Shown: positions 7,295-12,879 of the stretch, piece by piece | Position numbering within the stretch: position 1 is the stretch's first letter | Layout: the number at the start of each line of letters is the position of its first letter | Position numbers and translations under genes: made by a program | Notes under the pieces: generated by a model | Databases searched by the model: none | Told to the model about the DNA's origin: nothing | Seen by the model: the letters and a program-made list of their open reading frames with translations, nothing else | DNA from: JAOUEE01 sp051011595 | Lineage (GTDB): Bacteria > Actinomycetota > Acidimicrobiia > Acidimicrobiales > SHLQ01 | NCBI GenBank assembly: GCA_051011595.1 | Contig: JBPCTQ010000052.1 | Location: 1-12,879, forward strand | Reading direction: 5' to 3' | DNA: 12,879 nt

Positions 7295-8293
7295 TCAGCC
7301 CGACGTCACCAGTCGTCGATGGTCGGCCGGGGTGCCCCAGCGCAGCGTTCGCCGGCGCCGCTTCGACCATCGCACCAGTTCGTCAGGGGTCACGAACCTG
7401 AACCGGTGGCGCCGAGGGTGGGCCATCAGGTAGTCGAGCGTCTCGAGGAATCGGGGCCGGAAACGGCTGTCGGTGGTCATGTTGGTGCGAGACACCATCA
7501 CGAGATGAGGGTCGGGCCCGGCCAGCACCTGTTCCATCACGGCCTGGAACGCCGCCGAGGGACTGGCCAGGTTGAGCGCCTTGCTGTCGCTGTCGGCCGG
7601 CGCTCCGGGTAGGCGTTGGGCGGTGACCGGCACCTCCCAGAGCGGTCGTCCCAGCCATCGAGCCGGTCGCCGGAAGTCCGACCGGGACGGCCGGAACGGG
7701 GCCCGCGGCACCCCGCGATAGTCGGGCAACAATCCCGTGGTGACCTCACCCGGGTTGAGCGACGCGGTGGGCAGTTTGTCGGGCTCCTGGGTGAGGTCGA
7801 ATCGCACGCCGAGCTCCACGAGCAGGTCGAGGGTGCGATCGCTCATGAACCGATCGCCGAAGCGGAAGTGCCGGGGTGGCCGTCCGAACGACGCCTCGAA
7901 CGCGGCGCAGGACTCGATCACGCACTGGTCGACCCAGTCCTGGTCGTCGTGATCGGATACCCACCGATCGAGCTGGTCGTCCCATCGGAAGGCATGGGTG
8001 TGCAAACCAATGACGTCGCCGCGGGCCTCCAGCCGGGCGATGGTCGACCGGTGGCGCTGCGTGAACCATTGGTTGTCGCCGTGGACAACTTCGACCTGGG
8101 GGTCCATCCGCAGGAACCACGAGAAACGAGCCGGCGCTCCGGTGTCGACCGTCGCCTGCTCCCGCAGCTCGTCGAACGACTCGACCGTTGGTCCGAAGCC
8201 GGTCCAGTCGGTCGTGGTGGCCGGGTCGGCTTCACGATCATCGGGTTCGACGTCGACGGTCAACACGATGGGGATCACGTCGGCGCTTCTCAT
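7295..8293 (-). CDS. Polysaccharide deacetylase-like protein
   Basis: This 332-aa protein has no signal peptide and resembles the NodB/polysaccharide deacetylase fold, whose members remove N- or O-acetyl groups from glycans using a metal. Candidate motifs in order are IVLTVDVEPDD (9-19) with D14 as first metal ligand or base, GLHTHAFRWDD (97-106) with H98 and H100, and HFRFGDRF (142-149) resembling the family's R-x-P/G motif 3. The second motif is H-T-H where classical enzymes have H-[S/T]-x-x-H, so catalysis is likely but not proven. The C-terminal part (LVMVSRTNMTTDSRFRPRFLETLDYL, 264 onward in two stretches) fits the end of the fold. Its ATG overlaps the glycosyltransferase stop as ATGA, pointing to translational coupling and a shared glycan pathway. 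A cytoplasmic site is implied by the lack of an export signal. Confidence 0.75.
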   Translation of the reverse strand: MRSADVIPIVLTVDVEPDDREADPATTTDWTGFGPTVESFDELREQATVDTGAPARFSWFLRMDPQVEVVHGDNQWFTQRHRSTIARLEARGDVIGLHTHAFRWDDQLDRWVSDHDDQDWVDQCVIESCAAFEASFGRPPRHFRFGDRFMSDRTLDLLVELGVRFDLTQEPDKLPTASLNPGEVTTGLLPDYRGVPRAPFRPSRSDFRRPARWLGRPLWEVPVTAQRLPGAPADSDSKALNLASPSAAFQAVMEQVLAGPDPHLVMVSRTNMTTDSRFRPRFLETLDYLMAHPRRHRFRFVTPDELVRWSKRRRRTLRWGTPADHRRLVTSG

Positions 8294-9387
8294 GCGGACA
8301 CCGACAGCGGTTGGCGAGCCAACGACGCCGCCACGGCGGCCCGCCGGGCGTCGGGTCCATAACGCTCGTGCACGTCGCGTCGGGCCCGGGCTCCGAGCAG
8401 AGTTCTCCGCACACGATCACGAGACAGTTCCAACACGGCCTCGTGCCACTGCGTGGCCGATGCGGCCAGCAGCCCGGTCTGACCGGGCACGATGGCCTGG
8501 CGCATGACTTCGGTGGGCGAGGCCACCGTGGGAACGGCCACCAGCGATGCATCGATGAACTTGAGTTCGCTCTTGGCCTCGTTGAACGGCCGGGGCACCA
8601 CCGGCGCCAGGCTGATGTTCCAACGGGCAATCACGGCCGAGAGGTCGGCGTAGCGCACGGGGTCGGTCTGGAGCACCCGGTCAGACCTCTGGGCCAACGG
8701 CGCCGGCAAACGCTCACGGCCGACGAAGTGGAATCGAGCTTGCGGCAGTCGGTCGAGGACCGCCGCCAGTGGTTCGGCAACCAGTCCCAGGTCACAGGCG
8801 TGAGTTCCCGATCCACTCCCGTAACCGATGACCAGGTGGGGCGAGTCAAATGGTGCCCGCCGGGCCCGTGACGCCACGAACTGCTGCAGCGAGCTGTAGC
8901 TGTTGGGCACCACGGTCACATCAGCCACACCGATGTCGTACATGGCCTCAGCCAGTACCGGAGTGGCGGCCCAGGCCCGATCGATCTGCTGCACGGCCTG
9001 ACGGGCCCGGATCGCCTGATCGAGCAGATCGGGGTGACGTCCCCGGCCCAGCTCGTCGAACAGCAGCGGATAGTCGGGACCGAACACCAGATCGTCGGCG
9101 TCGTAGATGGCGGCAGCCCCCCATTGGCGACAACGATCCAGCAAAGCCGTGAGCGACGGCGAGCTCACCACGCGGTGCAGGACCACCGCCTCGATCCGGC
9201 GGTCACCGACTGCTCGCTCCAACTCGGCCACCGGCAGGGCGTCGTCAAGGGTGACCGGGGGCAGGCACACGGTGTCGAAACCGAGCTCCCGGCATGCGTC
9301 GGCGGCATGCCGGACACGTTGGATATAGGTGACGCCGCGGGCTTGGGACACGAACGCCACGACTGATCGACCCACGGGGAAATGCAC
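8290..9387 (-). CDS. GT-B glycosyltransferase
   Basis: This 365-aa protein looks like a GT4-type (GT-B fold) glycosyltransferase that moves a sugar from a nucleotide donor to a glycan or other acceptor. The N-terminal Rossmann half includes VVAFVSQARGVTYIQRVR and the acidic IYDADDLVF (94-102). The C-terminal half has VIGYGSGSGTHACDL (186-200) and NEAKSELKFIDASLVAVPTVAS (269-290), the donor-binding E-x(7)-E-like region of GT4 enzymes. The GTG at 9387 is preferred to a GTG at 9429 because it has a clean GAGGAG Shine-Dalgarno 7 nt upstream. The stop overlaps the start of the deacetylase gene. Upstream lies an unusual three-armed repeat at a predicted promoter. No membrane helix is evident. The sugar and acceptor cannot be told. 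Confidence 0.85.
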   Translation of the reverse strand: MHFPVGRSVVAFVSQARGVTYIQRVRHAADACRELGFDTVCLPPVTLDDALPVAELERAVGDRRIEAVVLHRVVSSPSLTALLDRCRQWGAAAIYDADDLVFGPDYPLLFDELGRGRHPDLLDQAIRARQAVQQIDRAWAATPVLAEAMYDIGVADVTVVPNSYSSLQQFVASRARRAPFDSPHLVIGYGSGSGTHACDLGLVAEPLAAVLDRLPQARFHFVGRERLPAPLAQRSDRVLQTDPVRYADLSAVIARWNISLAPVVPRPFNEAKSELKFIDASLVAVPTVASPTEVMRQAIVPGQTGLLAASATQWHEAVLELSRDRVRRTLLGARARRDVHERYGPDARRAAVAASLARQPLSVSA

Positions 9388-9394
9388 GTGTCGA

Positions 9395-9400
9395 CTCCTC
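9395..9400 (-). promoter_or_regulatory. Shine-Dalgarno fixing the GTG start
   Basis: GAGGAG on the minus strand (9400 to 9395) is 7 nt from the GTG at 9387. It decides the glycosyltransferase start and shows that this gene, unlike several others in the window, uses a led mRNA. Confidence 0.7.
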
Positions 9401-9412
9401 GGTTCCGCCCGA

Positions 9413-9437
9413 CTGCAGGGACAACGCACCTGCAGGG
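9413..9437. repeat. Pair of CTGCAGGG direct repeats
   Basis: CTGCAGGG occurs at 9413-9420 and again at 9430-9437, 17 bp apart start to start, in the predicted 5' leader and start-site region of the glycosyltransferase. Each copy contains the palindrome CTGCAG. They could be protein-binding sites or chance in GC-rich DNA. Confidence 0.35.
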
Positions 9438-9476
9438 TATACCACTCAACGTGGTATTTCTACGACGAATACCACT
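9434..9476 (-). promoter_or_regulatory. Three-armed inverted repeat over a -10 box
   Basis: Arm A ATACCAC (9439-9445), arm B GTGGTATT (9451-9458) and arm C AATACCAC (9468-9475) alternate in orientation. A and B pair perfectly across 5 nt, and B and C pair perfectly over 8 bp across 9 nt. On the minus strand a TACCCT (9439 to 9434), matching TANNNT, begins on the last base of arm A, and a roughly 40-nt leader follows to the GTG at 9387. The island is markedly AT-rich for this genome. I read it as an operator that blocks the glycosyltransferase promoter. An RNA attenuator is less likely because most of it lies upstream of the predicted start site. Confidence 0.55.
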
Positions 9477-9497
9477 CTGTGCGCAACCTCGCGCCTG

Positions 9498-10334
9498 CTA
9501 GTGCTTGCGGGCCACGTAGACCGCTTGCCCGTAGTCGCGGCGGATGTCGACGATCTCGAGGTCGTGTCGACGCCACTCCCTGGTCGACCAACGTTGAGGG
9601 ACGAAGGCCAGGCCGTACCCCTCGAGTGCACCCTGGCGCGACGTCGATCGCCACACGAACCGACCCGACGCCAGCTCCAGCCGCACCCGCCATGCCGGCC
9701 CCACCACGCCATCGAACCACTCGCGCCAGTCGCCAGTTCGGTCGAGCCACTTGGCCAGTGCCTTCTGATCGACGACGGTGAGCAGCAACAAACCCCCCGG
9801 CTTGGCCACCCGTCCGAGCTCGTTGATCCACAGCCGGTGGCGGTCTGCATCGAAATGACTGAACACCGAGTTGGCCAGCACCACATCGAACGACGCGTCC
9901 GCGAAGGGAAGGGGCCCGCTCGAAGGGACGGCCGAGAACTGGTCGGGCGCGATCGTCTCTCGACAGGCCTGCACGAGCTCGTCGACCACGTCGACCCCGT
10001 GGATGGAGCCCACCTCGACGTCCTTCAAGAAGTACCGGGTGATGCGGCCCCATCCGCAACCAAAATCGAGCAGTTGCGTGTCGTGATTCAGCCCGTCGCC
10101 ATGCTGCTCGAGCGCCTGCTTGGTGATTCCGTAGAAGCGACCGGCTTCGCGCAACATGGCCGCGCTGGCGGGCATGGTGGTCATCGACTCGACATCGGCA
10201 CCCGGGAATCCCGGCAGGCGGAAGTCGTGCTCCCAGGTATTGGCGCCGCGGCTCTCGTCGACGAGTGACAACCAGTCCTCATCGGAGAGATGACCGACCG
10301 CACTACGCAGATTCGCCGATGGAAGGTGCCCCAT
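9498..10334 (-). CDS. Class I SAM-dependent methyltransferase
   Basis: This 278-aa protein has the Rossmann-fold methyltransferase pattern: motif I LLDFGCGWGR (88-97), an acidic strand-2 end GVDVVDE (113-119), FADASFDVVLANSVFSHF (144-161) covering motif II, and the strand before motif III RVAKPGGLLLLT (175-186). It is cytosolic, and transfers a methyl group from SAM to an unknown small molecule, sugar or lipid. The N-terminal 80 residues (SDEDWLSLVDESRG...) look like an extra helical lid. Relatives of this shape occur in surface-glycan clusters, which fits the glycosyltransferase and deacetylase just downstream on the same strand; that functional link is inferred. The 110-bp gap with its own promoter-like box suggests separate control of those genes. 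The ATG at 10334 is preferred to the adjacent GTG at 10337. Confidence 0.88.
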   Translation of the reverse strand: MGHLPSANLRSAVGHLSDEDWLSLVDESRGANTWEHDFRLPGFPGADVESMTTMPASAAMLREAGRFYGITKQALEQHGDGLNHDTQLLDFGCGWGRITRYFLKDVEVGSIHGVDVVDELVQACRETIAPDQFSAVPSSGPLPFADASFDVVLANSVFSHFDADRHRLWINELGRVAKPGGLLLLTVVDQKALAKWLDRTGDWREWFDGVVGPAWRVRLELASGRFVWRSTSRQGALEGYGLAFVPQRWSTREWRRHDLEIVDIRRDYGQAVYVARKH

Positions 10335-10346
10335 CACACCAGTGTG
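10335..10346 (-). promoter_or_regulatory. Weak -10 box inside a palindrome
   Basis: On the minus strand CACACT (10346 to 10341) stands 6 nt before the ATG at 10334, the same geometry as the leaderless promoters here, although the first base is C instead of T. The twelve bases form a near-palindrome with 5-bp arms CACAC/GTGTG. The remaining bases to 10406 show nothing clear. Confidence 0.35.
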
Positions 10347-10406
10347 GCACGAGGAGTCAGCGGGAAATCTGCGACAGGGCCGAGCTGGAACGAAGGGCAG
10401 GACCGC

Positions 10407-11879
10407 TCAGCCGATGAGGTCGTAGGCCTCGGGTTTCGGGCTCGCCATCTCCTCGGTGAAACGAGCCATGCTGAAGGGCCACACCGCGGGGATGCCCCGG
10501 TCATCGAGATACCAACTGCTGCACCCGGTGAACCACACGGTCTTCTTGGCCGCCTCGATGCGCTCCTCGTCGAAGGCGGCCGTGGCCTCGGCCCGGGCCG
10601 ACACCTCGCGGCACTCCCCCGCCGCGATGCGGTCGACCAACTGGAAGATGTAGTCGATCTGCTTCTCGGCGATCTCGATGAGCGAGAAGTTGCCCACGGG
10701 GCCGTTGGGGCCGTTCAACATGAACAGGTTGGGGAACTCGGGCACCGAGATCGACAAATACGCGATCGGTCGCTCGGCCCACACGTCGTCGAGATCGACT
10801 CCGCCCCGCCCCACCACATGAATGGGCCGCAGGAAGCGGTCGACCCGAAAGCCGGTGGCGATCACCACCACGTCGAGCGGGTGGAGCTCGCCGTCGACCG
10901 TGCGAATCCCCTCGGCTTCGAATCGATCGATCCCCTCGGTGACCAGAGTGGCATTGGGAGCCTGGATGGCGTCGTAGAAGTCGGCCGACACCACCAGCCG
11001 TTTGCAGGCGGCCTGGTAGTCGGGACGGAGCTGCTGTCGGAGCGTGGGGTCGGCGACGGTGTCGAGGTGTTCGGCGCAACGCAGCGCGATGCCGGCCAGG
11101 TGCGGTGAATCAGCGTCGATCACCGCATCGGAGAACCCCTCGGTGAACAACGCTCGCAGTTCGGCGTAGAGCTCACGCAACAGCTCGGGGTCGTCGCGGA
11201 ACTGCTGGCGTTCTTCCTCGGTGTAGGGATCGTTCTCGATGGGTGCGATCCACTGGGCCGTGCGCTGGAACAAGTCGATGTGGTCGACCTGGTCGACCGT
11301 GGCCCCCACGATCTGCACTGCGCTGGACCCGGTTCCGATGACACCGAGACGTTTTCCGGTGAGGTCGACATCGTGATCCCACCGGGCGCTGTGGAACGCC
11401 TCCCCCTCGAAGCGGTCGAGGCCCTCGAATTCGGGCAGATTCGGGTGGTGCAACACGCCGGTGGCCGCCAGGACGACATCGACCACATCGCGATGGCCGT
11501 CGCCGGTCTCGATATGCCACCGCCCGTCCTCGAACCGACACGAGGTGATCTCGCTGTTGAACCGGAAGTGCTGGTCGAGGCCGTGTTCGCGGGCGACTCG
11601 ACCGAAGTAGTCGAAAATCTCGTTGCCGGCGGCGAAGCGGTGGGTGAACTCGGGGTTGGGAGCGAACGAATAGCTGTAGAGATGGGCCGGTACATCGCAG
11701 GCGATACCGGGATAGGTGTTCTCCCGCCACGTGCCACCGAAGGTGGACGCCTTCTCGTAGATGGTGAAGTCGGTGCACCCCCGCTCGCGAAGTTTGATGC
11801 CGCACAAGATGCCCGCCATACCGGCACCGATGACGGCAAAGCGCAGGCCGGCGAGGGACTCCGGTCGGGTGGTGGCCAT
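10407..11879 (-). CDS. Baeyer-Villiger-type flavin monooxygenase
   Basis: This 490-aa single-component flavoprotein would use FAD, NADPH and oxygen to insert oxygen next to a ketone or oxidise a heteroatom. The FAD-binding Rossmann motif GAGMAG is at 18-23 and GGTW at 48-51. The class I Baeyer-Villiger fingerprint FxGxxxHxxxWD is complete at 157-168 (F157, G159, H163, W167, D168). The NADPH Rossmann motif GTGSSA is at 182-187, and ATGF is at 341-344. The C-terminal GCSSWYLDDRGIPAVWPFS resembles cyclic- and aryl-ketone and steroid monooxygenases. Length is normal for the family. The ATG at 11879 is chosen over a TTG three codons upstream because a TACCTT box ends 7 nt before it. It fits the oxidative-catabolism theme of the P450s and acyl-CoA ligase, but the substrate is unknown. 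It is divergent from the YbaK-family gene. Confidence 0.93.
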   Translation of the reverse strand: MATTRPESLAGLRFAVIGAGMAGILCGIKLRERGCTDFTIYEKASTFGGTWRENTYPGIACDVPAHLYSYSFAPNPEFTHRFAAGNEIFDYFGRVAREHGLDQHFRFNSEITSCRFEDGRWHIETGDGHRDVVDVVLAATGVLHHPNLPEFEGLDRFEGEAFHSARWDHDVDLTGKRLGVIGTGSSAVQIVGATVDQVDHIDLFQRTAQWIAPIENDPYTEEERQQFRDDPELLRELYAELRALFTEGFSDAVIDADSPHLAGIALRCAEHLDTVADPTLRQQLRPDYQAACKRLVVSADFYDAIQAPNATLVTEGIDRFEAEGIRTVDGELHPLDVVVIATGFRVDRFLRPIHVVGRGGVDLDDVWAERPIAYLSISVPEFPNLFMLNGPNGPVGNFSLIEIAEKQIDYIFQLVDRIAAGECREVSARAEATAAFDEERIEAAKKTVWFTGCSSWYLDDRGIPAVWPFSMARFTEEMASPKPEAYDLIG

Positions 11880-11892
11880 GGCGGCCAAGGTA
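11880..11892 (-). promoter_or_regulatory. -10 box for leaderless monooxygenase mRNA
   Basis: Minus-strand TACCTT (11892 to 11887) is followed by GGCCGCC (7 nt) and the ATG at 11879. No Shine-Dalgarno is present. Confidence 0.5.
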
Positions 11893-11905
11893 GGTCCACC
11901 GTGGC

Positions 11906-11954
11906 TGTTTCACCCAGTCCGTCGGCCTGATCGTTCGTTGCGTTGTTTCACCCA
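11906..11954. repeat. TGTTTCACCCA direct repeat in divergent promoter
   Basis: An identical 11-bp sequence, TGTTTCACCCA, occurs at 11906-11916 and 11944-11954, 38 bp apart start to start. One copy covers the expected -35 region of the flavin monooxygenase, and the other lies just upstream of or over the -35 region of the YbaK-family gene. It is therefore a candidate regulator-binding site for the 109-bp divergent region. Confidence 0.45.
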
Positions 11955-11974
11955 TCGCACCATCGGTGCTCCGG

Positions 11975-11988
11975 TACAGTGCGCCGCC
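11975..11988 (+). promoter_or_regulatory. -10 box for leaderless YbaK-family mRNA
   Basis: TACAGT (11975-11980) ends 8 nt before the ATG at 11989, with only GCGCCGCC between, which cannot serve as a Shine-Dalgarno. Confidence 0.5.
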
Positions 11989-12462
11989 ATGGCCCGTTCC
12001 GACGCCGTCGAGCGTTTCCTCACTGCTGCCGCCGATGCCGGCCTGCCGGTGGATGTGGAGCGCTACCCCAGCGGCACCCGCACCGCGGCCGATGCCGCCG
12101 ATGCCGTGGGCTGCCACGTGGACCAGATCGTGAAGTCGCTCGTGCTGATGGCCGACGACGACCCGGTGCTGGTGCTGTGTGCCGGATCCAACCGGGTCGA
12201 CACCGATGGTCTGGCCGAGCACCTCGGGGCCGAACTGGTTCGGATGGCCGATGCCGACGAAGTCCGGTCGGCCACCGGGTTCGCCATCGGGGGAACGCCG
12301 CCCTTTGGCCACCCCCAACCCCTGACCACCCTGATGGACCCGCACCTGCTGACGTTCGAGACCATCTACGCCGCGGCCGGCACTCCCGACAGCGTGTTCC
12401 CGGTGCCGTCGGCGCGTCTGGCCGACGTCACCGGCGCGCAGGTCGCAGCCATCACCGCCTGA
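11989..12462 (+). CDS. YbaK/EbsC-family aminoacyl-tRNA deacylase
   Basis: This 157-aa protein belongs to the YbaK/ProX family, which hydrolyses wrongly charged tRNAs such as Cys-tRNA(Pro) or Ala-tRNA(Pro) in the cytoplasm. The hallmarks are TRTAADAADAVGC (30-42), QIVKSLVL (46-53) with the conserved catalytic lysine K49, the central GGTPPFGH (101-108), and an ending that resembles AAGTPDSVFPVP then a short helix. Length is typical of stand-alone members. The ATG at 11989 begins at the family's normal N-terminus, and a -10 box sits 8 nt upstream; the frame upstream overlaps the divergent promoter and is not used. Which amino acid it edits cannot be decided from the sequence. It ends 6 bp from the convergent gene at the right edge. 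Confidence 0.9.
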   Translation: MARSDAVERFLTAAADAGLPVDVERYPSGTRTAADAADAVGCHVDQIVKSLVLMADDDPVLVLCAGSNRVDTDGLAEHLGAELVRMADADEVRSATGFAIGGTPPFGHPQPLTTLMDPHLLTFETIYAAAGTPDSVFPVPSARLADVTGAQVAAITA

Positions 12463-12468
12463 CCTGGG

Positions 12469-12879
12469 TCAGCTGTTCGATTCCGACGGCGTGGCCGCTC
12501 GGGTCTCGGCCAGGGCGCGGTCGAGAGCATCGATCGCGATACGGGCGGCGTCGGCGACCGAGAGACCTGCGCCCGACTCGGCCACCACCTCGAACTCGTC
12601 GCCGAGCGCCTCTTGGACCGTGGACACCGCATTACGGCGGGGAATGTGATCGTGGGCCGTCATGGCCCCGAGCAACCGACCCGCGGTTCGGGCATCCCCC
12701 GACCGGGCCAAGCCGATGGCTGCCACACCGAACAGGTGGCTGGTGCCGACGAAGTAGTGCTGGTCGAGGGCCGCGGCCAGGGCGAACCGGCACAGGGCGA
12801 GCACCTCGGGAAGCTGACCTCGTCGGGCCACGAAGTGCAGCTGCAATCCGATGAGGAGATGACCCAGAAGGTGCTCGTC
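12469..12879 (-). CDS. C-terminal part of a helical protein, possibly a regulator
   Basis: The frame is open from the right edge to a TGA at 12469-12471, giving the last 136 residues of a longer protein. They are almost all alpha-helical, with TPR-like stretches: ARRGQLPEVLALCRFALAA, then TSHLFGVAAIGLARSGDAR and AGRLLGAMTAHDHIP. A final helix carries SVADAARIAIDALDRALAE and a disordered tail. This 'GLARSGDARTAGRLLGA' style is common at the C-terminus of large actinobacterial ATPase regulators (LuxR/LAL, AfsR/SARP or adenylate-cyclase types), where it precedes a last ADAA..A helix. No DNA-binding or ATPase part is visible, so the family is a guess. A TTG at 12846 is an internal codon, not a start. 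Coding status is well supported by the long in-frame run and the tight 6-bp convergent spacing. Confidence 0.65.
   Translation of the reverse strand, partial: DEHLLGHLLIGLQLHFVARRGQLPEVLALCRFALAAALDQHYFVGTSHLFGVAAIGLARSGDARTAGRLLGAMTAHDHIPRRNAVSTVQEALGDEFEVVAESGAGLSVADAARIAIDALDRALAETRAATPSESNS

Noticed and set aside
9388..9429. GTG at 9429 as an alternative glycosyltransferase start
   Set aside because: It would add 14 residues (CPCSRAEPRSR...) unlike a GT N-terminus, has no Shine-Dalgarno, and sits only 4 nt after the -10-like box, while the GTG at 9387 has GAGGAG at ideal spacing.
9439..9457. ATACCAC-N5-GTGGTAT read as an intrinsic terminator for the methyltransferase
   Set aside because: The stem is AT-containing and only 7 bp, there is no T-run after it on the minus strand, and a third arm plus a -10 box favour an operator.
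10290..11108. 272-codon plus-strand frame opposite the flavin monooxygenase
   Set aside because: It is antisense to a gene with complete FAD, NADPH and Baeyer-Villiger motifs, and has no domain of its own.

Overview
The window is about 12.9 kb of very GC-rich, tightly packed bacterial DNA. The cytochromes P450, acyl-CoA ligase, Baeyer-Villiger-type monooxygenase and DUF1214 protein, the frequent GTG/TTG starts, and the TANNNT boxes lying just before start codons all point to a high-GC actinobacterium. A lineage such as Acidimicrobiia fits, but that placement is an inference: there is no rRNA or other marker gene. I see no tRNA, rRNA, CRISPR array, insertion sequence or phage gene.

Left part (1-5383): a P450 cut by the left edge; a secreted protein joining eleven RTX-type calcium-binding repeats to an M15 metallopeptidase; then, facing it, a fatty-acid-type acyl-CoA ligase. 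The ligase is divergent from a second P450 whose signature resembles the CYP125/124/142 group that hydroxylates sterol side chains and branched alkyl chains. The 241-bp region between them holds a perfect 14-bp palindrome.

Middle part (5387-7294): a PaaI-like hotdog thioesterase, divergent from a two-gene unit of a DUF1330 protein and a DUF1214 protein. With the P450s, the ligase and the flavin monooxygenase further right, these look like pieces of oxidative breakdown of a hydrophobic substrate (sterol, terpenoid or branched lipid). No gene fixes the substrate.

Right-centre (7295-10334, all minus strand): a SAM methyltransferase, then a GT-B glycosyltransferase translationally coupled through an ATGA overlap to a polysaccharide-deacetylase-like protein. 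This is probably a small glycan-modifying set. Before the glycosyltransferase is a short AT-rich island with three alternating ATACCAC/GTGGTAT arms touching a -10-like box, the best operator candidate in the window.

Right end (10407-12879): a class I Baeyer-Villiger-type flavin monooxygenase, divergent from a YbaK/EbsC-family aminoacyl-tRNA deacylase with an 11-bp direct repeat between them, and the C-terminal end of a protein running off the right edge (possibly a large ATPase-type regulator).

Two features span the window. Several genes have a TANNNT box ending 6-8 nt before the start codon, suggesting leaderless mRNAs. All four convergent gene pairs are 0-6 bp apart, leaving no room for intergenic terminators. 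I did not find a convincing wholly new system; the regulatory architecture and the RTX-peptidase fusion are the most notable items.
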